Origin: Amaranthus tricolor
Lineage: Eukaryota > Streptophyta > Magnoliopsida > Caryophyllales > Amaranthaceae
Length of the DNA: 64,000 bases
Direction: 5' to 3'
Assembly (NCBI RefSeq): GCF_026212465.1
Contig: NC_080049.1
Location: 35,508,885-35,572,884 of the forward strand
Under the pieces are notes generated by a model. It made no database searches, had not been told where the DNA came from, and worked only from the letters and a program-made list of their open reading frames with translations. Positions 22,527 to 32,673 of this stretch are shown here, one piece after another. The number at the start of each line of letters is the position of its first letter. The first letter of the stretch is position 1. A program made the position numbers and the translations under genes.

Positions 22527-25500
22527 ATGGATGTCGCGGCTACTCAAGAGACCATAGCTAACTCAGACATTAACTTTACTAACTCGCCGGAAACTCCTTT
22601 GATAGTACGTAGGCGTCTTAATAAAAAGGGGTTGTTAATGAATGATTCGGACGAAAGTAGTTCGGTGAGAATTACCCCTCATTATGAACCAATAAAAGCC
22701 GGGGATGAGTCGTCTGTATCCCCTATATACCCTCCGGAGATTATGAAAACTGCTCCTTGGGAAGTGAGCATTGCTTTCTTTCCCAATTACTTGCCGCGAA
22801 TAAATCCTGACCTGGAAGGGTTATTGTATGTAGATATGGAAAACCTTGAAGGATCAGCCGAGTCTTCCGGAAGGGAGAGTGCAGCGCCAGTTCCTCCTCC
22901 ATTCTACATTCCAAACGGCAGGCCCCTAAACTACTTCATTGATTTACAGACTAAGAGAGATCTAGACAACCGTCGGGAAGCCATCTCTCAAAAATGGGGT
23001 TTGAAAGACAACATAAACATCATTACCCCGGGGAATTATGACACTGTTAGGTTTCCTCCCCCACACTGTATAGCTGTATACTTTCCCTCTTTTGAGTTAG
23101 GACTTACGCTTCCTCTTCACCCATTTTTTAGGGAGGTGTTAGAGTTTTTGAACGTTTCAGTGCCCGAGCTATACCCAAACGCCTGGGGTTGTATGGTGGC
23201 ATTTTTTATCTTATGCAAAGTTTTGGCCGTGCCACCAACACTCACCGCCTTTAGATATATATTCAGAGCCCGCCTATGTAATTCTCAATCATACGGCTGC
23301 GGCTGGATAACTTTTACCCATCGTCGTGGACTGAAGATAGTCCACGACCTCCCTGATAACCAAAAGGGGTATAGGACTAAATTTGCCTACCTCTATAATT
23401 CGGAAGGATGGAATATCAAGACTTCCTTCGACTTCAAACCCAACCTTTCGGGTTTCAATAATGGTATCCCGCAATGTTCTCTTAGCGACGCGGTGATAAT
23501 CGAGTATGCGAAGATGGACGTTCAATTGGGAAGGAAACCCATGAACGTCCAGCTCAACTGGATACCCGGTCGTCCTGAGTTGGAGAATGAAAACCTCCTC
23601 TCAGCATTCGGCATCAGCTTGGCTATCGATCGGAGTAAGGGTTGTCGGACTTCTTCCTTCTTTTTTCAATTATCTGCTTGCCTCTAACTCGTGGTTTTCG
23701 CAGGGATAGCCAAGGAAAATGTTCGAGCAAAAGACCCGGTACTCATGAAAAAATTAAGTGTCATGAGACTTGCTCAAGGGGCCATCCAACGGCCCGCGGA
23801 GAAACCTCTACCTCTTCCGCCAAAGGTATAACTTTCTTCGTTCTTCCCGAACTATATTAGATTTCTTTGATTCTTTCTAATTTTTCTCTTGTAGGATTCT
23901 GCGACGGCGGAAAAGGGGCTGGATGAAGTCCCCTGCGAAGAGGAGGCTCTCCGGCTCCTTGAGGAGAGGAGACAAGTCCATATTCCCGATGACTCTCAGA
24001 GGGTAATCCCTTCTAAGAAGAGGGAATCGAAGAAAAGGGAGAGGAAGAGAAAGAGAGTCTCTTCCTCTCATGAAGAAAGTGCCTCAAAAAAGGCCTCGGC
24101 GGGAACAACAATAATGTCGGCCGTACCTCTGCAAATGAGGTCGGCGGAAGAGGAGGTGGCTTCACCTCAAACCAAGGCGTCCTCTGTCCTGAGTCGGGGC
24201 AAAGAGAAGGTGGGGGAGTCGGCCGAGGCTCCTAAAGTGAAGGTGGAAGAGGTGTATCGTCGTCGGGAGGTTCTCCCTTTCCGGCATGACACCCCTTTCA
24301 CCGACTTAGGCCATAAGGGCATGATAACCCGTTTTAACAGGGCGACGTCTCACTTGATCAGTCAAGTGGATGTTGATCTACTGGATTCCCTTTCCCCCAC
24401 CGATAGGGTCCGTCAACTTCAAGTTTCTGCGGCTGAGGTAACTTACTTCCTCTTACATCTCTTTGAGTTTAACTGTTCGATTCTGATTTATTCTTTTCGC
24501 AGGCTTTTCTGAGGTTGTCTTTTGAGCTCAACCTCAGTCGCCAAAGTGCCGCGGACAGGGAGACTCTGGCTGTCTTATCCTCCCGCTGCGATGAGCAGGA
24601 CGCGGAGCTTCAAAAGCTCCGAGATGAACTGCCGAGCTTAAAGGAAAAGCTAGCTAAATGCTCTGAGCTGAAGGAGCGTTTAGTCAAGACTGAGCAGTGG
24701 CGGGAGAGGGCGAGGAAGCAACTGGAGGAGACCGTCGAGAGTCTGGACGCGGCTTCTAATAAATCGGCAACCCTCGGCCACGAAATCGGTCATCTGATGG
24801 ATGTTCATGCTAAACTGGTTCATCAGAACCAGTGTCTTTTGGAACAGGTGTCGACTGATTCGGCCAAACTCAAGACTTTGCTATCCGCGGCTCAGATTTA
24901 CAAGACCAGCTTAGGGAGACGAGCCCGGATAGCTAGGGATTGGCTCACTTCGGACGAACCGGAAGCGTCGAGTTTCTTAGGGAGTCTGACGGCAGAAATG
25001 GTGGGCACGGGGTCCACAATTACTGAAGAGAGCTACCGTCTGGCTGCCGCGGAGTTAGGCATTGACTTCGATTCCTTCAAACAAAAGGCATATCTTAAGG
25101 GGAACGAAGCTTTGACCAACCTAGCTCCAATTTTGGACCGGGAGTCGGCGGTACTTGTGGACCCCGACTGGGATGTGGAGGAGGCAAGGGCTTGGTCGGA
25201 GAGGGTTGATGTCGCGGCTGAAAAGGAGGCGTTATGCCTTGATCTGGATCAACTAACCCTCTCCCCTCCTCCGACCTCGGGGGCCCCTGAAAACTTGGCG
25301 CTTTCCCATTTGGAGAGTTTGTGCTTAGACTTGTCGAATCTCCTTATTGATGAAGGAAGAAACCTCCAGGGTTTGTCCAAGGAGCTATCCGGGATTGAAG
25401 TGGAGCCGTTCAACGTTGAAGATTTTGTGAGCTTCACTCCCAGTCTTGAAGAGGGGGCGGCCGAATCTCCTCCGTTGCCGGCCCAGGACGCAGAGGGGGA

Positions 25501-25528
25501 CGTCGACGCCTTTTTGGATAATGTTTAG
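22527..25528 (+). CDS. Antisense spliced gene inside the Gypsy element (Transposase_28-like, coiled coil)
   Basis: Four exons on the strand opposite to pol: 22527-23634, 23704-23825, 23895-24437 and 24503-25528. Each intron (69, 69 and 65 bp) has GT and AG ends, and joining them keeps one frame for 932 residues. An in-frame ATG at 22512 would add five residues. Exon 1 has a domain resembling the plant 'putative gypsy type transposon' family (PF04195), with YFPSFELGLTLPLHPFFREV and AWGCMVAFFILCK. Exon 3 is a lysine/arginine-rich linker. Exon 4 starts with a long heptad-like coiled coil and ends acidic. Extra antisense ORFs at this place are known in Tat elements; their function is unknown. No inactivating change was seen. 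Confidence 0.8.
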
Positions 25529-25782
25529 TCTTGTTTGTAAACATTCAATTTGATTTTTGTAAACATTCAATTCTGATGTATGTATTTTGAATATTCTGAT
25601 GTATATATTTTGAACATTCAACTCCCAGTCTTGTTTGTTGAGCCGTGGCTTCTATCGTCTGAGCCCGCGGAATTTTTGCTGAATCGCTTTAGCAGAGGGC
25701 ACGATTTACCGATGTCACGTGCGGGCGACATCAAGGGGATTTATACTTAGAATATTTTTAGTCCTTAGGCCCCCCTTCTGTG

Positions 25783-26200
25783 GGTCCGACTTGTCGATGT
25801 CCCGGTTGGGGGACATCTTAGTAGAAAACTTAGAATATTTTGGAACTCCGGGACCCCAAACTGGGGGGTCCGACTTATCGATGTCCCGGTTAGGTAACAT
25901 CTTTATGAAAACAGAATATATTTTTGAACTATGGGACCCCAATCTGGGGGTTCGACTTATCGATGTCCCGGTTAGGAAACATCTTTGTGAAAAACTTGGA
26001 ATATTTTTGAACTTAGGGGCCCCAAACTGGGGGTCCGACTTATCGATGTTCCAGTTGGGAAACATCTTTGTGAAAAACTTGGAATATTTTTGAACTTAGG
26101 GACCCCAAATTGGGGGTCCGACTTATAGGTATCACAAGTTTGTTAGTGACTTAGAATAATTTGATAATGGGGCCCCTCTCAAGGGGTCCGACTTATGAAT
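25783..26200. repeat. Tandem repeat of about 83 bp, six copies, in the Gypsy element
   Basis: The same GGTCCGACTTATCGA motif starts at 25783, 25867, 25949, 26032, 26115 and 26185, spacing 84, 82, 83, 83 and 70 bp. Here the entire unit is conserved, including ATGTCCCGGTTAGG and GGAATATTTTTGAAC. It lies between the stop of the antisense gene and the end of pol. Confidence 0.88.
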
Positions 26201-26451
26201 ATTACTGATTTAATAAGATTTGCAATAGATTTTTACCAAATAATTGCGAACATAGGAGCCGGATATTCTGAAAATGAAACTTCTATTATAAAGGATTGAT
26301 AAGAATACAAATGACGATGACAAAAGTGATTTCGAATGACAACGCAACTATGTTGCGGAATGAAGGTAGTCGCGGATTGATGCTGATAAGTTTGTCTCTG
26401 TTGAAGCTGCTTACACTGATACTAGCAACTGATTGCCCCTTGCAAATTTTA

Positions 26452-29259
26452 TTAAATGAAGAATTTCTTTAAGTGGTCTCCATTCCATGGACGGGGTAGT
26501 TTTCTCCCTTTCATGTCTTCTAGTTCGAACGTTCCTGGTTTGATGATGCCGGTGACTTTGAAAGGTCCGTCCCAATTGGCCCCTAACTTTCCTTTTTCAA
26601 CAATCTTCCCAGTAGCTTCGACTTTTCGGAGGACGAGATCATTGACTTGGATACGTCTTGTTTTCACATGGCGGTTGAAGCTACGAATCATCTTCTGCTT
26701 TTGGGCCATCGATCTCAGTAGTGCATTTCCTCTGGTCTCTGGAAGTAGGTCTAAGTTTGCTCTTTTTCCTTCTTCGTTCTCGTCGTATGAGTAGTAGGTG
26801 ACCCTTGTAGAGGGTACTCCTATTTCCACTGGAAGTACGGCTTCGGACCCGTACACTAAAGAGAACGGTGTGTGCCCCGTGGCCTCTTTTATGGTGGTTC
26901 GACTGGTCCATAAGATTCCGGGTAGTTCTTCATCCCAATTACCTTTGACCCCTTCTATCTTCTTTTTGATACCATTTAGTATCTCTTTGTTGGCGGACTC
27001 GACTTGACCGTTAGTTTGCGGCCTGGACACAGAACTAAATCTGATTTGGATGTGGAATTTGTCGCAATACTGAATGGTGTTCTTGCTGACAAATTGCCTT
27101 CCATTATCCGTAATGATCACCCTCGGTATGCCGTATCTTGTGATGATGTTCCGCCATAAAAACTGGCAGACTTGCTTGTCTGTGATCGAACTAAGAGCCT
27201 CTGCTTCTACGTACTTAGTGAAGTAATCAATAGCCACAATGATGAACTTGCGTTGCCCCTTTGCTGGTGGAAAAGGGCCAAGGAGATCCATACCCCATTT
27301 GTCGAATGGCAGGACGGCTTGCAAGACGGTCAAGTAATTAGAGGGTTTTCTCCCTATCTTCGAGTGATACTGACATTCAGGACATCGTAGGATCAACTCT
27401 TCCGCGCCTTTCCGGAGTGAAGGCCAATAATAACCACTTCTAAGGACTTTGCTAATGACCGTTCGTACTCCCTGATGTATTCCGCATCCGCCTTCGTGTA
27501 TTTCTCGTAGGATATAGTTTTCTTCCTCAGGAGCAACACATTTCAAGAGGGGATGTGTGTATGATTTTTTATAAAGCGTTCCTTCATGAAGTTCGAACCA
27601 TTTGGCTTTCTTCTGGAGCATTTTGGCCTGATTCTCGTCTTGGGGGAGCGTTTGATCTTGCAAGTACTTAACGTATGGCCCCATCCATGTTTCAGATCTG
27701 TCGATGGTGTTGATCATGAAGTTGATGCTGGGGTTGGGGAGCACTTCCCAAATTATATCACGAGCCGCGGAAGTATCTGCGGAGCTGGCAAGTTTTGCTA
27801 GGGAATCGGCCTGGGCATTTTGGGATCGTGGAATGTGCTCCAACGTGAACTTGTCAAACTTTGGGATAAAGTCCTTCACTTGCTGCAGATACATTTTCAT
27901 GCTATCATCTTTAGCCTCGAATTCCCCGTTTACTTGCCCCTCTATCAATTGGGAATCCGAGAATGCGGCCAATTCTTTAGCCCCAGCCTCGCAGCAGATT
28001 TTCAGCCCCATCAGCAATGCTTCATACTCGGCCTCATTGTTGGATGCCGCGAACTCAAATCTGACCGCCCTTTCCATGCGGACCTCGGCGGAGGACACAA
28101 TGAGGAGTCCGGCCCCACTCGCCGATTGTGTTGAAGACCCGTCTACATACAATTTCCATTCTCGATTAACTTCAGCAGGAGGGGGGGAAGTGCTTTCAGC
28201 AATAAAGTCAGCCAAGGCTTGTGCTTTAATTGCCGTTCGAGGCTCGTATTCGATGCCGAAGTCTGCTAGCTGGTTTGCCCAATCGGTAACGCGGCTTGAT
28301 TTATTTTTTCCTTCCAGAATCTTTTTCAAAGGTTGATCAGTCCGGACGATGATCTGGTGGGATTGGAAGTACGGCTTCAATTTCCTGCTGGCCATCACTA
28401 CCGCAAATATGACCTTTTCCACTTCGCAATAGTTCCCTTCTGAGCCGCGGAATGCATGACTCACATAGTATATTGGGAGCTGCTTCTTTTCCCTTTCCGC
28501 CACAAGCACTCCGGATAACGAGTATTCGGAGACAGAGGCATATAAAACTAGCTTTTCCCCGTTGATGGGCGAAACTAGTTTTGGCAGGGCTGACAAGTGC
28601 TCCTTGAGCTGACGGAAAGACTCTTCTGCTTCCGCGGTCCATTCGAATTTCTGTTGCTTTATTGTTTTGAAGAAAGGCAGGCATTTGTCTGCTGACTTTG
28701 AAAGGAATCTTCCTAGTGCGGCTATACACCCCGTAAGCTTTTGCACTTCTTTTACGGAGGTGGGGGATCTCATGTTTTGAATGGCCTGAATCTTATCCGG
28801 ATTTGCCTCGATGCCCCGTTCGTCTACCAAGAAGCCGAGACATTTTCCTCCTGTGACCCCGAACACACACTTGTCCGGATTGAGCTTCATCTGGTGTTTA
28901 CGGAGGGTATTGAACGTTTCACGCAAGTCCGCAGCGTGCTGAGTTGCGTGCTTGCTTTTTGTTATCATGTCATCCACGTATACCTCAAGATTCCGTCCAA
29001 TCTGAGATTGGAAAACCTTGTTTACCATCCTTTGATAGGTGGCTCCTGCATTTTTTAGCCCGAAGGGCATGACTTTGTAGCAGTAGACACCCATGCTAGT
29101 AATGAAGGCCGTGTGTGTTTGGTCCTCTGGCGCCAATTGAATCTGGTGATATCCGGCATTGGCATCCATGAAACTTAGTAGCGCATGGCCTGCTGTGGAG
29201 TCCACCAGGCGATCTATTTTGGGAAGTGGATAGTCGTCCTTGGGGCAGGCTCTATTCAA
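26452..29259 (-). CDS. Gypsy pol: reverse transcriptase, two RNase H domains, integrase
   Basis: 935 residues in the same frame as gag-protease, separated from it only by one UGA. Order: reverse transcriptase with KDDYPLPKID, FMDANAGYHQI and catalytic YVDD (about 28966-28980); Gypsy RNase H; a second RNase H starting LYVDGSSTQSASGAG with SNNEAEYEAL; integrase with zinc region HEGG...CPECQ, catalytic DYFTKYVEAE, TDNGRQF and the E in NGQVESANKEI; and a C-terminal region with GANWDGPF. No internal stops. The first ATG lies inside the reverse transcriptase, so expression would need readthrough of the UGA or a separate mechanism. Confidence 0.92.
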   Translation of the reverse strand: MNRACPKDDYPLPKIDRLVDSTAGHALLSFMDANAGYHQIQLAPEDQTHTAFITSMGVYCYKVMPFGLKNAGATYQRMVNKVFQSQIGRNLEVYVDDMITKSKHATQHAADLRETFNTLRKHQMKLNPDKCVFGVTGGKCLGFLVDERGIEANPDKIQAIQNMRSPTSVKEVQKLTGCIAALGRFLSKSADKCLPFFKTIKQQKFEWTAEAEESFRQLKEHLSALPKLVSPINGEKLVLYASVSEYSLSGVLVAEREKKQLPIYYVSHAFRGSEGNYCEVEKVIFAVVMASRKLKPYFQSHQIIVRTDQPLKKILEGKNKSSRVTDWANQLADFGIEYEPRTAIKAQALADFIAESTSPPPAEVNREWKLYVDGSSTQSASGAGLLIVSSAEVRMERAVRFEFAASNNEAEYEALLMGLKICCEAGAKELAAFSDSQLIEGQVNGEFEAKDDSMKMYLQQVKDFIPKFDKFTLEHIPRSQNAQADSLAKLASSADTSAARDIIWEVLPNPSINFMINTIDRSETWMGPYVKYLQDQTLPQDENQAKMLQKKAKWFELHEGTLYKKSYTHPLLKCVAPEEENYILREIHEGGCGIHQGVRTVISKVLRSGYYWPSLRKGAEELILRCPECQYHSKIGRKPSNYLTVLQAVLPFDKWGMDLLGPFPPAKGQRKFIIVAIDYFTKYVEAEALSSITDKQVCQFLWRNIITRYGIPRVIITDNGRQFVSKNTIQYCDKFHIQIRFSSVSRPQTNGQVESANKEILNGIKKKIEGVKGNWDEELPGILWTSRTTIKEATGHTPFSLVYGSEAVLPVEIGVPSTRVTYYSYDENEEGKRANLDLLPETRGNALLRSMAQKQKMIRSFNRHVKTRRIQVNDLVLRKVEATGKIVEKGKLGANWDGPFKVTGIIKPGTFELEDMKGRKLPRPWNGDHLKKFFI

Positions 29260-29274
29260 ATCCGTGAAATCGAA

Positions 29275-31995
29275 TCACATCCTCCATTTGCCGTTTGGTT
29301 TCTTCACGAGGACGACATTGGATAGCCAATCGGAGTATTTGCATTCTCTAATGAATCCGGCTCTCAATAATTTTTCAACTTCCTCTTTGGCGGCCTCGGT
29401 CCGCTCTTTTCCTTGATGCCGCAGCTTCTGCTTTACTGGTTTGTGGCCTGGTCTTATGTCAAGTTTATGACACATGACGCTAGTAGGGATGCCAGGCATT
29501 TCTTCCGTGCTGAAGGCGAAGACGTCACGGAACTCAGCAATGGTGGCCACGATTTCTTTTTTAATCGTACCAGGAAGATCTTTCCCTATCTTTAGTTGCT
29601 TTCCCTCGAACATGTCTACTGCCTCGTATCTTTCTATGGGGCAAGGCCTTTCGTGTGTGCTAGGGTTTTCCATATATACGCTCATGACAGCGGGAGCGTC
29701 TTGATCTTCCCTTTCCCTTTTGGCGGGTGTCGCGGAGTGTCCGCGCTTCAGAGTGTTTATAAGGCATTGGCGTGCCGTTATCTGATCTCCCTTGAGGATG
29801 CCAACCTTCCCATCGTCCCGTTCGAATTGCAACAAGAGTTGATGAGGGAAGATTGCAGCTTTGATCTTGTTAATGAGGGGAAGTCCCATGATGGCGTTGT
29901 AAGGGAAAGTGAGATCCACTACCGTGAAACGTATGGGCAGGGTCCTGCTTTCACTTCTTTCTCCCACGCGCACGGGGAGAATGATCGTTCCTAGCGGGAT
30001 GACCTGACTTCCCCCAAACCCGATCAGCGGCTTATCGAGGGTCTGCAAGTGCTTTTCCTCGAACTTCATTTTTCTCAAGCACTCCATTGTAATGAGATCA
30101 GCCGTGCTTTCGGCATCCACGAGTACCCTTTTGACTTTCATCTGTCCGATTTTGAGGGTGACCACCAGAGGGTCAGTATGGGGCTGTTGCAGCGTTTGAG
30201 AGGTCGTGGCATCAAACTTCATGACCGGCCCGCTGGTTACGGTTGTTGGTCTTTTCAGCAGAGTATGAACACTGTCCTTTGCAGCGCGGATGGTAGGATA
30301 TTCCTCGGTGTATCCTCCAAAAATCATGTTGATGGTCCCTTGCGTATGGGAACCTTCGCGCCTTGCCTCTTCCCTCTTGGGGGATCCGCGTCTTTGATTC
30401 CACTGCCTTCTGTTTGCTCCTTCTCCCGTGTCATAGTCCCTCTTGTTGAGGAACCTGGAAAGCTTTCCTTCATCGGCCAGCTGATACAAGATGCGCTTGA
30501 GTTCGCGACATTGGGCGAGGGTATGGCCGTGCTCTTTATGGTAGTCACACCATAAATTGTAATTGCGCCTGTTGGAAGGAGTGGTAGTGGGAGGTGGAGT
30601 TGGCAACTTGTCGCGAACGGCAAAGAAAATATCCCTTCTGTTTCGATTAAACATCGGGTCATTTCCTCCGTCTAACAAATTGCGTGTTCTGGATTCCCCT
30701 GCCGCGGTATAAATGTGATGGGAACGCGGGGGTCTCATATCTGAAGAGGGCGCGGGACGACGCGGCGTGTGATTTCTTTCCCTCCTCGGCTGGTGCTCTT
30801 CTCGGTTCCTCGAGGATTGGTGGGGGGTTGCGGCGTCTTTCTTGTCAGACTTCCGCCTCTTGGGGTCGTGTGCCTGACATACCTCGGAGGCCGTGACATA
30901 ACTTTGACATTGCTTCATGGCCTCCGCATATGTCTTGACCTGGCTTTCCACCAACTGGAACTTGAGCCTTTGAGCCTTCATTCCATTGATAAGGGCGTTT
31001 AAGGCGACTGATTCCTCTAAATCCGTCACCTCTAGCACCGCCTCATGGAATTTCTTCAGATAGGAGGATATGGATTCTCCTTCCAATTGAGTGACACTTA
31101 GTAGGTGGAAGTTTGATTTCTCCTGCCTTCTTGAGGCTATAAAGTGGCCCAGAAATTTGCCTTCTAGTTGGGCAAAATTGTGGATACTTCCTTGGGGAAG
31201 GGAGGTGTACCACGTCAAGGCTGCTCCCGTAAGAGTAGTTGGGAAGAATTTACACCACAAGGAAGGATTTGTAGTGTGCAGCACCATCAGGTTCTTGTAC
31301 GCCATCAAGTGTTCTTCAGGGCATGCCGTTCCGTCAAACGCTGCCATATTTGGGATTTTTATTTTCCCCGGGTTGGGAATGTTTAGTATTTCAGGAGCCA
31401 TTGGAGAGATTATCGGCGTAGGATCTCCAGGGAGGATTTTGACCTCATCTTCGTTCCGCGGCATGGTTACAGGACTCGCTGGATGGCTGGATCCTACCAG
31501 CTGCGCCCTCTTCCTCTCTTCCCTCCGTCGATCCACCAGTGACTGGATGCTTTCGGATGCCTTATGCTTTTTGCTTTCTAAATAAGTACGGGCATCTTGA
31601 GAGGCGGTTTTAGACTCTCTGTCTCTAGGATCACTTCTGCCGAGGCTCGTGTGAGTCCTTGGTCTCTCCCGTCGCCTCTTGTTTCTCTTGCTGGAACGTG
31701 ACATCTCCGAGTTCCCATCCTGAGATTCGTGGGATTTGGGTGTCTCGTTAGGGGGCTCGATCCGTTCCCGCAGATTTTTTATTTGATCTGCCATATCATC
31801 CAATACTTGTTGTGGAGCAGGATTATTGTTATTCATGACAGCGCGGAGCTGTTCGGAAAACGCAGCAGTGAGGTTTCGTGCTAGCATGTCCAGATCACGG
31901 CGGGTCACGGCCTGATTGTTGGCCTGACCTGCAGAAGTGTCTGTATCTGTGCTATGCACGGTTGCGGTTTGTGTTGGATTTCTTTTGGGAGCCAT
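29275..31995 (-). CDS. Gypsy gag-protease polyprotein part
   Basis: 906 residues from an ATG 20 bp after the primer-binding site. The N-terminal third is polar and basic. The gag core includes FDGTACPEEHL and FLGHFIASRRQEKS. A zinc-knuckle-like segment reads CDYHKEHGHTLAQC. The protease region follows, with RVLVDAESTADLI: the usual D-x-G core shows E where G is expected (around 30110), so protease activity is doubtful. The frame ends at UGA 29275-29277, directly after WRM at the start of the reverse transcriptase; the same frame continues as the pol ORF. Gag makes the particle and protease would process the polyprotein. Confidence 0.88.
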   Translation of the reverse strand: MAPKRNPTQTATVHSTDTDTSAGQANNQAVTRRDLDMLARNLTAAFSEQLRAVMNNNNPAPQQVLDDMADQIKNLRERIEPPNETPKSHESQDGNSEMSRSSKRNKRRRERPRTHTSLGRSDPRDRESKTASQDARTYLESKKHKASESIQSLVDRRREERKRAQLVGSSHPASPVTMPRNEDEVKILPGDPTPIISPMAPEILNIPNPGKIKIPNMAAFDGTACPEEHLMAYKNLMVLHTTNPSLWCKFFPTTLTGAALTWYTSLPQGSIHNFAQLEGKFLGHFIASRRQEKSNFHLLSVTQLEGESISSYLKKFHEAVLEVTDLEESVALNALINGMKAQRLKFQLVESQVKTYAEAMKQCQSYVTASEVCQAHDPKRRKSDKKDAATPHQSSRNREEHQPRRERNHTPRRPAPSSDMRPPRSHHIYTAAGESRTRNLLDGGNDPMFNRNRRDIFFAVRDKLPTPPPTTTPSNRRNYNLWCDYHKEHGHTLAQCRELKRILYQLADEGKLSRFLNKRDYDTGEGANRRQWNQRRGSPKREEARREGSHTQGTINMIFGGYTEEYPTIRAAKDSVHTLLKRPTTVTSGPVMKFDATTSQTLQQPHTDPLVVTLKIGQMKVKRVLVDAESTADLITMECLRKMKFEEKHLQTLDKPLIGFGGSQVIPLGTIILPVRVGERSESRTLPIRFTVVDLTFPYNAIMGLPLINKIKAAIFPHQLLLQFERDDGKVGILKGDQITARQCLINTLKRGHSATPAKREREDQDAPAVMSVYMENPSTHERPCPIERYEAVDMFEGKQLKIGKDLPGTIKKEIVATIAEFRDVFAFSTEEMPGIPTSVMCHKLDIRPGHKPVKQKLRHQGKERTEAAKEEVEKLLRAGFIRECKYSDWLSNVVLVKKPNGKWRM

Positions 31996-32011
31996 GACTT
32001 ATTGTAACAGT

Positions 32012-32028
32012 CCCCACAGACGGCGCCA
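32012..32028 (-). promoter_or_regulatory. Gypsy primer-binding site
   Basis: On the minus strand TGGCGCCGTCTGTGGGG follows the 5' LTR after 3 bp. The TGGCGCC start is the usual primer-binding word of plant Tat-type Gypsy elements. Confidence 0.85.
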
Positions 32029-32031
32029 AAC

Positions 32032-32668
32032 TGTTTCGGTAATGAAACTAGGAAGTGCGAAAGACACTCAAAATACCTGGAGATTAGTGGAAGTGTGATC
32101 AAGAGAAGTAATTTGTGGGAGGAAGTGGCTTGAATTCCTGCAAAACAACTTGTTAGCCTTGTCCGGGGGGTGATCTCCCGGAAAACCCCTCCGACGCTCA
32201 AGTTAGAACGTGGATATCGGAAATAAATGAATGAACGATTATAGAATGAATGCAAGAAGAGATGTTGGGATTAAGATTGCTAGTGTTTGGGTAAGTTAAT
32301 GAAGCAGGGTGAGAGCAATGATATTACTAAGGCTATGTTTTTAGATGATCTTTCCTTCTTGATTGCTGCCCATATTTATAATGATGGAAAAGAAGTGGCA
32401 GAAGAAGTGAACTATCATGGGAGTAGTGGGAGTAATGGGAAGAGTGGGCAGTTACTTATCTTGAAATAAGGAGAGCCATGCATTGTGGGAGAGTGGGGAG
32501 TTATGGTTTTTCAGAGGTGACTGGCCCATGGGCCATTCAAGGAAGATGGGACTTCCAGAAAAAGCCCATTGACCGAAAGTCAAGGTCAACGGAAAAGGTC
32601 AAAGGGTATTTCGGTAATATGATGCTATTTATTAAATAAATTAATTAAAAAGAAACAGTACCATGACA
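32032..32668 (-). repeat. Gypsy 5' LTR
   Basis: 637 bp; on the minus strand it starts TGTCATGGTACTG and ends CCGAAACA. A TATA-like word (TATAAATATG, plus coordinates 32371-32380) lies about mid-LTR and could drive the element's RNA. Short ORFs inside it are shared by both LTRs and look incidental. Confidence 0.92.
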
Positions 32669-32673
32669 ATGTT

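Larger units (their letters stand above)
19860..32668 (-). mobile_element. Complete Ty3/Gypsy retrotransposon, Tat lineage (Retand-like)
   Basis: A 12,809-bp element bounded by 637-bp LTRs and an exact 5-bp duplication, ATGTT (19855-19859 and 32669-32673). On the minus strand: 5' LTR 32032-32668, primer-binding site, gag-protease 31995-29275, pol 29259-26452 (reverse transcriptase, RNase H, second RNase H, integrase), a long region with an opposite-strand gene, then the 3' LTR 19860-20496. Two RNase H domains and an extra antisense gene between pol and the 3' LTR fit the Tat lineage. I find two differences between the LTRs (about 0.3%), so insertion was recent. The only clear block to a continuous gag-pol is one UGA. 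Confidence 0.93.

Noticed and set aside
25783..26200. CRISPR-like array (regular 83-bp spacing of a short repeat)
   Set aside because: The spacers are themselves conserved and the array lies within a plant retrotransposon, so it is an ordinary tandem repeat.
26456..31585. Plus-strand ORFs opposite gag and pol
   Set aside because: They are shadows of the long coding frames on the minus strand, with no recognisable domains.
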